From positions 10,241,045-10,305,044 of the forward strand of contig BSYO01000016.1 in assembly GCA_033239525.1 (NCBI GenBank): a stretch of DNA of 64,000 nt. The letters run 5' to 3'. This stretch comes from Nepenthes gracilis. Its lineage: Eukaryota; Streptophyta; Magnoliopsida; Caryophyllales; Nepenthaceae. The number at the start of each line of letters is the position of its first letter. Position 1 is the stretch's first letter. A program made the translations under genes and the position numbers. The notes beneath the pieces are model-generated. The model was given only the letters and a program-made list of their open reading frames with translations. It had not been told where the DNA came from and did no database searches. Shown one piece after another: positions 46,221 through 56,990 of this stretch.

Positions 46221-47060
46221 TCTTAACCAAGTGGCTACAAGAGTTGTGAACATGGTCTCCACGAGACTTGTCTGGATCATCTTAAGAAGACTTCCTCCAG
46301 CTAAGAGACAAATGATAGGAGTGTTGAATGATGTCATTAGTTTTAATGACAACGATATGACTTATGTAATTGCTCCCCACTCTGATCCTTTTATTGCATC
46401 TACAATTATTTCAAATGGTATCATTAACTATCAACTGAAATGAATCTTTATTGGTAAAGAATGTTCTCAAAATTTACTCTACTTCAATATTTTCTTTAAA
46501 CTCATACTAAAAAGGAGATAGATAGGACTAGTCAAGGGCCCCTTATACAAGTTGGACAATGAACTCATACTGGTCTAATAGATTATTCAGTTGGAAGTTA
46601 CATTAGAGACCTACCCAAAAATAGCTTTTTAAATGTTCACGTTCCTAGTGGTAGATATATTCGTGTCTACAACGCCATACATGGCTAGCCCTGTTTGGTG
46701 GCCTTCAAGGTAATAACATTCATACCGTATTTGAAAATGAAGTTCATGACCCCATATGGGGTAGGGGAAGTGCAAGGTGATCAAGTCGCCGGCTAAACTT
46801 GCTACTTAGCCTAAATTGAACAGTCAGTACCAAACCAACTGATTGCGGAGTTTGACCTCTGAGATGAAAGTATGCTATGACAAGGCCAACTTGGAGAATC
46901 ACCCCACCAAATCCCTCTATATCCAAACAAGCCAAAGAAGTATATTCAGCTCTGCAGTTCCCTTCTCGAACATTTGCTAGAATAGCTAATAGAGTTTCTT
47001 TGCCAAAATTCAAATGTATTTGCATGGATGCCCATGGATATGCCAATAATACCAACTAGT
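46221..47060 (+). pseudogene. A2: aspartic protease and linker
   Basis: The open piece 46231-46443 has DVISFNDNDMTYVIAPHSDPFIAS, the pre-protease segment of Tat elements. The active-site stretch IFIGKECSQNLLYF lacks the catalytic Asp. PLYKLDNELI, FLVVDIF and the GVGEVQGDQ-type motif near 46760 follow in shifted frames. Confidence 0.75.
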
Positions 47061-47700
47061 GGTCTAACAAAAGTAGATGAACCACTCCATAGAAAAGCTT
47101 ATTACTGTGAGAGAAGAGGTCAATAAACTCCTCAACGTAGGGTTCATAAGGGAGTTCAATACTCGAATTGGCTATTGAACTTTGTCCTTGTCAAAAGAGT
47201 AATAAAAAATGGAGGATATATGTTGACTTCACAAATGTGAAAAAAGTATGTTCAAAAGATACTTTTTATTGCTAAGGATCAACCTATTAGTGAACTCAAC
47301 TTCTGGCCATCAGTTATTAAGCTTCATGGATGCTTATTCAGGATACAACCAGAATTGGATGAATCTAAAAGATGAAGAAATAACCTCGTTCATACTGACT
47401 AGGGGATCTATTATTACAAGGTTATACCCTTATGTCTAAAGACCATAGGAGCAATGTATCAGGTGTTGGTCAATAAGATTAAAAGCCTAAATAGGAAAGA
47501 ATATGGAGGGGTACATGGACGACATGCTTGTCAAAATTGTGGTGGTCGATAACCATATTTGAGACTTAACCGAAGCCTTTTGGGTGCTCTAAACACACTA
47601 AATGAAAATGAATCCGATAAAATGTGTGTTTAGGGTGACATCCGAGAAATTATTCTACTTCATAGTATCTTAACAAGGGATCCAGGTGATCACAGACAAA
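47061..47700 (+). pseudogene. A2: reverse transcriptase
   Basis: LITVREEVNKLLNVGFIRE near 47100, KKWRICVDFTNVKK near 47205, and HQLLSFMDAYSGYNQ in the open piece 47248-47439. The catalytic YMDDMLVK at about 47508-47531 is intact. SFMDAYSGYNQ and a Y-DDMLVK box distinguish Tat from the Tekay RTs (FIDDIL). Stops separate the blocks. Confidence 0.82.
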
Positions 47701-48150
47701 ATCAAAGCAATCATTAATATGAATCCACCACGGACCTTAAAAAAAATCCAGAGGTTAGCCGAGAGATTGGCCGCACTCTCTTGATTCCTAACAAAATCTG
47801 TAGAGAACTACTTTCCTTTCTTCACAGTTTTGAGAGAGGTCAAGACCAATAGGTTCCGCTGGATAAAAGAATGTCAACTGGCATTCCAAGAGCTAAAAGA
47901 ATACCTCACCAGTCCCCCACTCTTGACTTCTCATAAAGAAGGTAGGGAACTATATCATTACTTGGCCATCTTAAATACAATACTGAGCACAATTCTTGTC
48001 AAACAAGTAGCAGATATATAATGGCCCGTATATTATATCAGCAAGATCCTGATAGAAGTAGAGACTTGATATTTATAAGTCGAGAGGATCCCGCTAACTC
48101 TAATCCATAGAGCAAAGAAACTCTGTCCATACTTCCAGACCCATGAAATT
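47701..48150 (+). pseudogene. A2: RNase H
   Basis: RLAERLAALS near 47758, FPFFTVLRE, the open piece 47830-48021 with ECQLAFQELKEYLTSPPLL, then YYISKIL and CPYFQTHEI. The typical ALSRF and FF motifs of Tat RNase H linkers are present. Confidence 0.78.
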
Positions 48151-48770
48151 AGGTGAGTTTGATATAGAATTCTAAGTACAACTATCTATAAAATGACAAG
48201 CACTTGTGGATTTTGTTGTCAAGATGATGACTCTAATTCAAAAAAATTTAGGAGAAGACAAACGCAGGCCTCCCAATGAGGAAAACCTAACATGAACTCT
48301 ATATGTTGATGGGTCATTCTCTCAAGTAAGAAGTGGGACTAGTGCAGGCTTGATGACTCTAGATGGATTTAAAATAAAGTACTCAATGATGTTTGGGTTT
48401 TAAGCTACAAAAAATGCGGTCAAGTATGAGGCCCTATTAGCTAAGCCCAAGCTGGCAAAAAAATGCTCGACGTTCGTAGCGACTTTGAGTTAATTGTCAA
48501 CCAAATACTCAAAAACTTTAAAGTACCTAATTTGTGTTTGGCAAAGTATCTCATCAACGTAAAGAATCTCTTAACATTTTTTGATAAAGTGGTGGCTAAC
48601 CATATCCCATGGGAAGACAACTAAAAGGCCAACCAATTGGCTAAAATAGTTGCATCTGGGAACCCCGAACAATTTGCAAGGGAGATGAGAGAAATGTTCA
48701 TGAACCCAAGCATAGACGACTCAAGTGAGATTCTCCCAATCTTGGACAACATGAATTAGATTATGCCATA
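48151..48770 (+). pseudogene. A2: archaeal-type second RNase H (aRNH)
   Basis: TLYVDGSFSQ near 48298-48327 carries the first catalytic Asp. YEALLAK supplies the expected Glu region near 48430, and DFELIVNQI near 48480 the second Asp. ANQLAKIVAS near 48631 follows where the final Asp motif (usually AD-LA) has Asn. A second RNase H between RT-RNase H and integrase is diagnostic of the Tat lineage. Confidence 0.75.
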
Positions 48771-49740
48771 TTAGAGGCACCTTGAAGATGGTTCTTTACT
48801 AGAGGATCCAGTCAAAGCTAAGTACATAAAAAAGATAGCCAGATGTTACATTCTCAAGGATGGGAAACTATACAGGAGAGGCTATCGGACAATGGGAGCT
48901 TAACGTACTGGCCCATTCCCACTTGCCGTGAGACAAAGAAAATTTATCATAGTTCCGGTAGACTACTTTATAAAGTGGACAAAAGCCTCTCTATTAACAA
49001 AAATTACCAAGCAAAACGTGACCATATTTGTACTCCAGAGCATCGTATGCAAGTATAGAATACTGGAGGTTATAGTGATCGACAATAATACCCAATTTAC
49101 GGGAAAAATATTTACCAAGTACCGTATAAGCTTTAATATTAGATTGGTTTATACCTCTATTATTTTACCCATAAGTAAACAAACAAGTTGATACGACCAA
49201 CTGAACCCAACTATATGGACTAAAGATAAAATTGGAGAATGTGGAGGCCTCTTGGATAGACAAGCTTCCATTCGTGCTATGGTCCTAATGGATAACCCCA
49301 AGAGAACCAATTGAGGAAATACCCTTCAGCCTATACTATGGGATCAAGACTGTCATCCCAGTAAAGATTGGATTACCCAATTTTTGAGTGGAAAGTTTTG
49401 ACCCCTATCATAATTCTCAACTTTTGAGATAGAGTCTAGACTTACACGAAGAAGCTCAAGAGACGATGAGACTACAGACAACTACTTACCGGTAATGAGT
49501 AGTGTAATACTACAACAAAAAGGTGAATGTGCGACAATTGAAGTGGGGGATCTAGTTCTGAGCAATATAGAGGTTATAGGCAAAATTATCGATAGGAATA
49601 AGCTGTCCCTCTATTGGAAAAAACCGTTCATGATGCCAATCGTCCTCCAAAGTGGTGCATATAAACTATGCACCCAAAACGGAAAACTAGTCCCTAAGTC
49701 TCAAAAGGTATTATCAACAGCTTATGGGATACTTGTATGA
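48771..49740 (+). pseudogene. A2: integrase lacking its zinc finger
   Basis: The frame runs KIARCYILKDGKLYRRGY and then jumps within 15 codons to GPFPLAVRQRKFIIVPVDYF. The roughly 100 residues with the HHCC and the CDKCQR-like segment are deleted. VIVIDNNTQFTGK (usual SDNG, here IDNN) is in the open piece 48928-49191. The C-terminal part 49495-49740 reads GDLVLSNIEVIGKI and ends LSTAYGILV. Confidence 0.8.
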
Positions 49741-50529
49741 TGTATTTTATCATTTTAATAAGATTGAGTTTTACATCAATTATTTGCATTTATTGCTCAT
49801 TTGTGTGCTTATGTGATTCACTATGACCATAACTAACCCTAAATCGAGTAAATGGGGATTTCACTCCTTGCCTGCTAAAATGACCCATATAATAATGCAG
49901 TCACAGTGCTAGTTAATAAAATCATATGACTCAAAGTGTGTTCAATCCCCGACGACTTCTTTAGAGACTCATGGGCTTTAGGACTAAATGCCCAAACCCT
50001 TTTTAGAGGTCCAATCGGATGTTGAATTATGTTGAACATGACATAATGAAAAAACATACATTTGATTAGTAAAACACCTTATGGGACTTTTCAATATAAG
50101 TACCAAAACACCCTTCCATGGGATGGGGGCCATTAGTCATATATGGTCCATGGATTAGGGTCTAACTAAGCCTGGCAACAACGGTGAGACTCCCTAGCCA
50201 GGAAATAAAAATTCTAGTGAATAGAACCACGATGCGACAGAAATAATATTAGTGATAATAATCAACAAGATTTAGCTGATTGCTCGAGCACATGTTTTGT
50301 GGTTACATATGTATAATTTGAAAACCAAAACTTAATATTGGAGAAACCACCAACTAATCCCTACCAAGGTACAAGTAACTTGATTATCCTAAGGAGAAGG
50401 GCCAAGTTAGGGCTTTAATAATGAGTTTCACTCAATGTTGAAAAATTTCTAACGTCAGAACTTTGAAAAATCCAATAATTACTCGAATCAAGACAGCCTA
50501 AAGAAAAATCAGGGGCAATCAAAGAGACA
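49741..50529. other. A2: spacer between pol and antisense ORF
   Basis: No ORF with a domain on either strand. The position equals that of the 58-bp array in B, but I see no array here. A CCCTTAAGCC-like word near 50620 and a TATCC triplet repeat near 50717-50733 lie just beyond. Confidence 0.5.
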
Positions 50530-50960
50530 ACCTGCTTGCAGAGAAAATACCATCTTCAAACTTCGCATCAAAGATGGGACCGACCTTCACAAGTCAAAAA
50601 CTCCTCCTCAACTCCCCCTTAAGCCAGGCATACTCATTCTGAAGGCTATCAATCACACTTGCATTAGAAATTGATCGACACTCAACTTCATATAGCTTGT
50701 CTTCGAGAATGGCTATCCTATCCTATCCTATCCTCAAACATGGTGTTCTCGCTCAATAATTCACGGGATCTCACCATCTACTTGGATAACTCCTTCTCAA
50801 GAATAGTAGCCTGGACTCAAATCTGCTTATCCTTGGCAATGGCAACTGTCACTCGTATCAGTAACTCCCTTTGTTCCGCAAGAACAACATATGATTAGGA
50901 GAGACAGGCAATCTTGATGTCTACCTTGTGCAGCCTGTCCTTAAAAAAATGTACCATGTC
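50530..50960 (-). pseudogene. A2: antisense ORF exon 2, coiled-coil
   Basis: Minus-strand frame from 50960 reads DMVHFFKDRLHKVDIKIACLS, a stop, then VLAEQRELLIRVTVAIAKDKQI, ILEKELSK and SRELLSENTMFEDRI, an amphipathic pattern like exon 2 of B. At least four stops. Confidence 0.55.
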
Positions 50961-51045
50961 CTAAGATTGCCATACAAACAAAATATCAGTCAAATACAAT
51001 AATATTAGAAAAAGATTCAAGTGTAAAGAATCAAGTACATAGTAC
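50961..51045 (-). other. A2: probable 85-bp intron in antisense ORF
   Basis: Minus strand CAGGAG|GTACTATG and ATGGCAATCTTAG|GACATGG, AT-rich in between, phase 0 on both sides. It comes at a position comparable to the B intron. Confidence 0.5.
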
Positions 51046-51400
51046 CTCCTGAGTGAAAAATTCTTCCTAAGATGCAGGATCTAGCGATGATTCAAGCATA
51101 GAAACTAGTGGAGTCCTCCAGTATAAGAGGCGTAGAGAGCAATAATGAGGAGGAGTTACGAATTTAGGGATGGCTGAAAAAGCATCTGGATCTTCAAAAC
51201 TCCATAATGGTGGAAGACCCGCTTGAGGGACCTCCTTTGCCTCTGTAATTTCATATGGAAAAGGATAAGGCCCAGGAGTCTCCACTGCAGCTCCACGATT
51301 ATTAGCATGCATCTCCTCTGTTGCTCCTCCATTATTAGTAAGCTCCACCACCAAGGCAACAAAATGAGCAAAAATTGACAATTCATAAAGAATCTAACAG
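51046..51400 (-). pseudogene. A2: antisense ORF exon 1 remnant (linker part)
   Basis: The 104-codon piece 51381-51067 is the variable linker before the intron. It is proline- and glutamate-bearing and ends LESSLDPAS, then a stop and EEFFTQE up to the splice site. The Transposase_28-like N-terminal domain seen in B is absent because the sequence switches to element H at about 51401. Confidence 0.55.
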
Positions 51401-51780
51401 ATTTGTAATCTATTGCAGTACTTGTAGGACAAGATTGGGTTGTGTTCTAATGCATCATGGGAAAGTCATCACCTATGAGTCAAGGCAACTTAAAGTTCAC
51501 AAGAAGAACTATCTGACCGACGATTTAGAATTAGCAGCAATAGTTTTTCAATGAAAATTTAGAGGCATTATTTGTATGGCAAAAAATTTTTAGTATATTC
51601 AGATCACAAGAGTTTGAAATACTAATTCTCACAGAAAGAGTTGAGCATGAGGTAGAGAAGGTAAATGGACTTCCTGAAGGACTATGATTATGAAATTTAG
51701 TATCAACCGGGAAAAGTCAATGTGGTGGCTAATGCCTTGAGTCGCTAAGTGTGTTATGTGGCTAAATTGAGGATTAAAGA
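51401..51780 (+). pseudogene. H: RNase H
   Basis: It starts mid-domain with [30 protein letters not shown], then [15 protein letters not shown] and, in other frames, SLKY, EKELSMR and QPGKVNVVANAL. The first catalytic Asp (YCDAS) is Ser. Tekay type, like element I at 60720-61050. RT and upstream parts are missing. Confidence 0.78.
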
Positions 51781-52930
51781 GATGGAGATGCTTGACTCCA
51801 TGAAGCAATACAATATTCAGATATATACTCAAGGCAATTGGATGATCTTATCGTATCTTCAAATCCAACCAGAGATATTGAAGAAAATTAAGAATGGTCA
51901 AATGAACGATTCATTTTTAGTGGACATTGTTGGAGATTTGCGTTGAAACTCTAGGGTTAATTTTAATGCTTGTGCCGACAGAGTCTTGTGATTTTGGGAT
52001 AGATTATGTATACCGGATGACAAGGAGTTAAATGAGAAAATCATGAAAGAAACTCATCGATCTAGATATACTATTTATTCCAAAATTAATAAGATGTATC
52101 ATGATTTAAGGAAAATATTTTGGTGGAGAAATATAAAAAGAGAAATTGTGACTTTTATTGAAAAATGTTTAATTTGTCAACAACTAAAGGCCGAATATAA
52201 GAAATCATCCTATTTATTATAGCCATTGCCAATACCCGGTTGGAAATGGGAAGACATAATGATGAATTTTGTGGTGGGATTACCGATGATTCTAAGGAAT
52301 TATGATGCAATTTGGGTAATCATTGATTAGTTGACGAAAGAGGCACATTTTTCAGCCATATAAGTGACCTACTCAAGGGATCAGTTAGCCTGAATGTATA
52401 TTAATGAGGTCATGAGATTGCATGGTGTACTGGCCTCGATTATGTCAGATCGAGATTCAAGGTTTGTTTCAAAATTTAGGAAAAGCTTACACCGTAAATT
52501 AGGAACAGAGTTGAAATTTAATATGGCTATCACTCACAAACTGATGGATAATTGGAAAGGACCATCCAAATTTTAGAGGATATATTGAGGACTCCAATGT
52601 TAGAAATGAAGGGTAACTAGGAAGACCATTTAGCATTGACAGAATTTACATATAATAACAATTATTAGGCAAACATTAGAATGGTTCTATATGATGCATT
52701 ATATGGGAGAAAATGGCGTTCATCAATTCATTGGGAGGAAACGGGTAATAAAAGACTTATGGGACCGGATATCATTCAGAAGATATCAGATAAAGTCAAG
52801 GTGGTCCATGAAAAGTTGAAAGTGGCCCAAAGCAGGTAAAAATATTATGCAGATCGGAATTAAAATTTGAAGTCAAAGACTATGTTTTCTTGAAAGTATC
52901 ACCATCCAAATGAATAATGAGATTTTAGAT
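51781..52930 (+). pseudogene. H: integrase
   Basis: IQPEILKKIKNGQMNDSFLVDIV, then ETHRSRYTIYSKINKMYHDL, which retains the first zinc His that D, G1 and I have lost; the second is Tyr. KCLICQQLKAEY follows. The first catalytic Asp is Asn (MNFVVGLP, near 52261). [13 protein letters not shown] is in the open piece 52394-52576, and LYGRK follows near 52700. Stops and a frameshift near 52540. Confidence 0.8.
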
Positions 52931-53347
52931 AAATGGAAAGCAGAAGCCAAGGTTTATTAACCCCTTTGAAATTTTGGAAAGAGTTGGTAAAATAACTTAT
53001 CGATTGGCACTACTACCAAATTTGGGAGAAGTGCATAATATTTTTTATGTATCTATACTCCGAAAATATGTTCATAATCCAGCCCATATTATTCAGTATG
53101 AGCCTTTGGAGATTGATGAAACTTTAACATATGTTGAGAAATTAGTACAGATTTTGAGCCGTAGAGATCAAGTGGTTCGGGCAAAGACCATTCCATTAGT
53201 GAAGGTTTTGTGGAGAAACCATCACAGGAAGAAGCCATACGGGAATGAGAGGATAAGATTCAAGATAAATATCCTCATCTTTTCCATCATTAAGATATGT
53301 AATCTTATTCAAATTTTGAGGTTGAAATTTTATAAAGAGTGGAGGAT
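52931..53347 (+). pseudogene. H: integrase tail and chromodomain
   Basis: The 128-codon open piece 52974-53360 reads RVGKITYRLALLPNLGEVHN, VSILRKYVHNPAHIIQYEPL, ILSRRDQVVRAKTIPLVKVLW and RNHHRKK. It then runs out of frame where EATWE would follow. The last codons extend into the LTR. A GAGTGGAGGA purine tract precedes the LTR. Confidence 0.82.
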
Positions 53348-55428
53348 TGTAAGGTTCTAATTTTTGATAACTTATGTAATTGTGATTAAAGAAGTTAACA
53401 TAGTTAAAATTAAAGTCAAAGGATGTAAAAAAGAATGTTAAAAAGAAAAAAAATTATAAACCGAATGCGTATCACAGCCTACCCCAGGGCGCATGCCTTC
53501 CCAGCACCCGAGGCAACACTGGCACACTTGTGGGTCGCTTGAGTGTGCCCGACATGCACCAAAAACAGAATGGACTGCATCCAAAGCTCGCCCGAGTGCC
53601 CCAATAGGTGCAAATTCCAATAATTCAACACCCGCCCTGCGCCCAACCCGTGCTTGAATGCCGGTTTTTATAAAAGTTGGTCGAGGACCAACTCCACCAC
53701 ATTCCAAGTAGTGGAAGAGACAGAAAGAGCAGAAAACAGAGAGAGAAAGAAGAAGAGAGAGAAAAGGGAAGAAAACTCTAGGAAGTTAAATTTAAAATAT
53801 TCTGACTAATAATTTCAATATATCAGGTGAAGGTAAGTGTATTTTTAGCTCCATCTTTCCTTTGTTACATTTTATTTTCGTTCTTTTTAGTATTATTGTT
53901 CTAATACTCATCCAAACTAAAATTCGAAATAAAAGTATTAAAAATGTATATTTGTTAGTTCTCCATGATTTTGTAAAATTTTTTTCAAAACTCATATTTA
54001 ATTTTTTATATCATAATTATGTGTATTATTTCAGAATTCTCATCATATTTAGATGCATAAAAATAATTCCTACATATTTGTACCTCATAATTATCAATTT
54101 TAAATTATTATATGTTATCTTTATATGTTAAAAATATACAGTATATTTAATTGTATACTACAGGTTTATAAAATTTGTATTGGACTTCCTAAATTTTTTT
54201 TCTGCATGTTTTAATGTTAAATTTTATGTTATAGATTTATTATAATGATAAAATTCATAAGACAGTATGAAGAGAAAAAAAGAAAAAAATTCTATAATTA
54301 TATTAAGAAAAATATAAACTATTCTCCAAAGAATGAATTACAAATTCATAAGTAAAGTACAAAAAAATTTTCAAGTAAAGAAAATATAAAATTGGATCAA
54401 GAATTGATCAATAGATAGTATATTATGACATATTTTAGTATATTATAATGAAAGATCATTATCTAATTTAGTACCGCAATACGATTTTTGACCCCGTCTA
54501 CAGTGAGATAATATTTAGATGGCCCACCTCTAGGTCCTTGAATAGGAATATAAGCCTTTGATTGTGTAAAGAAAAATACAATCCGAGTTTCGATCAATCG
54601 CTCATTTGACTAGTAAGGCTTACTGGCTCTAATCTCTAAAAAAACTAAGTTTTCAATATGTTTTGACAGATAAGAATAAAGATGAACAAGAAGCATGCTA
54701 TGATAAAGAAAGAATAAGAAAATAACAAGATAAAAAATCAGAATAGAATTGCATAAGTATTCTGACTATGTTTTAAGTTAATGTATTCTATGATGATCTC
54801 TATTCTTATTGTTATATTTTAAGTAAAAAGATTGCATGATCTTTGTTATATATTATGTTTTATTAAACACTTGGCTCACTTTCTTACTGTTTTATTAACC
54901 CTTTAGATGATTTACACGAATTTATACTCGATGAGTTGGAGTAAAGTTTGAAGTATTTAGTTTATACCTCTAGAGTTATCATTTTTGCTAACATCTATTT
55001 TGGAATAGTATGTACTATTTTAGTTGTTATTTTATAGTTGATTATAGATGTAGATTGAGAGGGAAATAATGTAAAGTTTTTGATCAGTTTTGATGAATGT
55101 TATGTAATAATGTATTCTTTTTAAGTAATATTTAGATAGTTAAAGTTTTATAGATGTTAATTGCTTCCACAAATTTGTGTATGATTAGTTTAGCATTCAT
55201 CTTTCTTTAACATAAAACCGACGTCGTATTATTGGACTGATGTCAAAGTCATAAATAACATGACGATGTATTTAGATCCTGTATATATTAATAATTATTT
55301 ATGTATAGGTGAATTTAAGTATTTACAGGAAAGGCCCACGTTCCATTGATTATGATGTATTTAATTAGTAATATTGATAATTAAATGATAATAATTTATG
55401 ATTAAGATTAAAGACGTAGTCTGTCACA
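53348..55428 (+). mobile_element. H: 3' LTR
   Basis: Starts TGTAAGGTTC, ends GTCTGTCACA. 2081 bp. It is homologous to the G LTRs mainly in the U5 half (for example GATGGCCCACC near 54515 and GACGGCCCACC near 43896), but too diverged to be the partner of 42627-44757. A GC-word cluster at 53470-53660 precedes the TATA-like TTTATAAAAG near 53666. Confidence 0.8.
53666..53676 (+). promoter_or_regulatory. TATA-like box of H LTR
   Basis: TTTTTATAAAAGT after the GC-word cluster, same relative place as in G1. Confidence 0.45.
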
Positions 55429-55448
55429 CCAATGGGATGCGAAGACCC
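55429..55448. other. 20-bp junction between H and I
   Basis: CCAATGGGATGCGAAGACCC is the only non-LTR sequence between two LTRs. GACCC (55444-55448) is the left flank of I, and its right copy is outside the window. Confidence 0.7.
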
Positions 55449-56249
55449 TGTAACGACCCAGACTTTAAAAAAACATAGAAAATTTCAATTATCGAGTCCG
55501 GTCAACGCCAGTTGACCTGAAAATGTAATACGAAAAATAAATCGGCCTTAAGATGAAATCAAGTTAGGCCCTTACTTGATGAAAAGAAGTCCGAAATATT
55601 TCTTTATGAAAAGAAGTCTGAATTTCCTTAATGAAAACCCAATCCGGATTTCTATGAAAATCTAGTACGGATTTCCTTGAAAAAGGAGTCTGGAATATCC
55701 CTTGAAAAAAAGTCCGGATTTCCTTGATGAAAATCAAGTCCAGCCAAGTAGTCTTGAAGGCCGGAGTGTCTTTGTGGTTGGTAAAGTCAAAGTTGATGAT
55801 CCGGTCAATAAGTGTTGACTGAAAGTCGTGTAAGAATAATTCGATAATGGCCAACATCGAGTCAAAATAATACGTTAAGATGGTAATCTGGTCAACGAGT
55901 GTTGACCGGAATGCGTGAGGGGAGGAGTAATCCGGTCAACGTGAAATGTTGACCAGAAAACGTAAATGGGGGGAAGGACGGGAAAAAGGAAAGTGATCCA
56001 GTCAACGCCTGTAAGTTGACCGAAATGCGGAAACCTTTATAAATAAGGAAACCGAATACGATGAAATAATAATTAATAAGGAAACCCTTATAATAAGGAA
56101 ACTGAGTATAAAGAAATAACCAGTAAGGAAACTTTATAATAAGGAAATTGAGTATAAGGAAATAATAAATAATAAGGAAACCTTATAATTAGGAAACCTT
56201 GTGAATTGCCCCGAATGTTGCCAAACCCTAACTACCAGGCTCAAGGACC

Positions 56250-56257
56250 TATAAATA
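56250..56257 (+). promoter_or_regulatory. TATA box of I 5' LTR
   Basis: CCTATAAATAAG, conserved as TCTATAAATAAG at 63511-63518 in the 3' LTR. Confidence 0.7.
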
Positions 56258-56629
56258 AGAACTAGAGGGGGAGAAAAAAAGGCACTCGATAGGGCTTGCT
56301 AGTAGGGGAAGACCAAAAGTTCAAGGCGAAATAAAGAAATTCAGGCAAGATACTCACCCATGTTTTCAAGTTCATGATTATCCATGATTTCTACGCTAGT
56401 ATATTTGATATTATATGAACTTATACGATGTTATTCTGTTCCTTTTATATCTGATGCTTGAGGTATGATTATTATTCGATAATTGCATGTTTAAGGCAAA
56501 GACTTCATGATGTTTGGTTTTGTTCTGCTGGGAGAATAATGAACTGTGATAATTGCATCATTAAAGAAAAGAACTCCGTCCAAAGAACTCCGATCTTTCT
56601 ATGAACAAAGTAGTCCATCCTCTTTTGAA

Positions 56630-56990
56630 AAATACTTTGGATTTTAAAGAACAGTCACTTCGATTTTAGCACTCCAGATATTAAAGAAAATTCATTCCGA
56701 TTTTAGCAGTCCGGATATTAAAGAAAAGTCACTCCGGTTTTAGCACTCCGGATTTTAAAGAAAAGTAACTCCGGTTTTAGCACTCCGGATATTAAAGAAA
56801 AGTCACTCCGATTTTAGAAATTCGGATTTTAAAGAAAAGACACTCTGGCTTTTAGAGCTTCGAATTTTAAGAAAAGCACTCTGGATTTTAAACAGAAAAG
56901 CCCTTAGGATTTTGAACAGAAAAGCACTCCGGATTTGGAGAAGAAAAATACTCCGGATTTTGAAAAGAAAAGTAGTTCGAATTTTGAAGG
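56630..56990 (+). repeat. Degenerate about 35-40 bp tandem array in I LTR
   Basis: Successive units of the type AAAGAAAAGTCACTCCG, GTTTTAGCACTCCGGAT, TTTAAAG. At least eight partly decayed units, also starting in the 3' LTR at about 63915 before the window ends. Confidence 0.85.

Larger units (their letters stand above)
45327..51400 (+). mobile_element. Element A2: truncated Tat-type element
   Basis: Internal region from mid-gag to the antisense ORF without either LTR. It is homologous to A1 over 45327-47060 versus about 2250-4461. It has the Tat order gag, PR, RT, RNase H, archaeal RNase H, integrase, spacer, antisense ORF. Both ends abut Tekay-type sequence, gag on the left and RNase H on the right. 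Confidence 0.82.
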
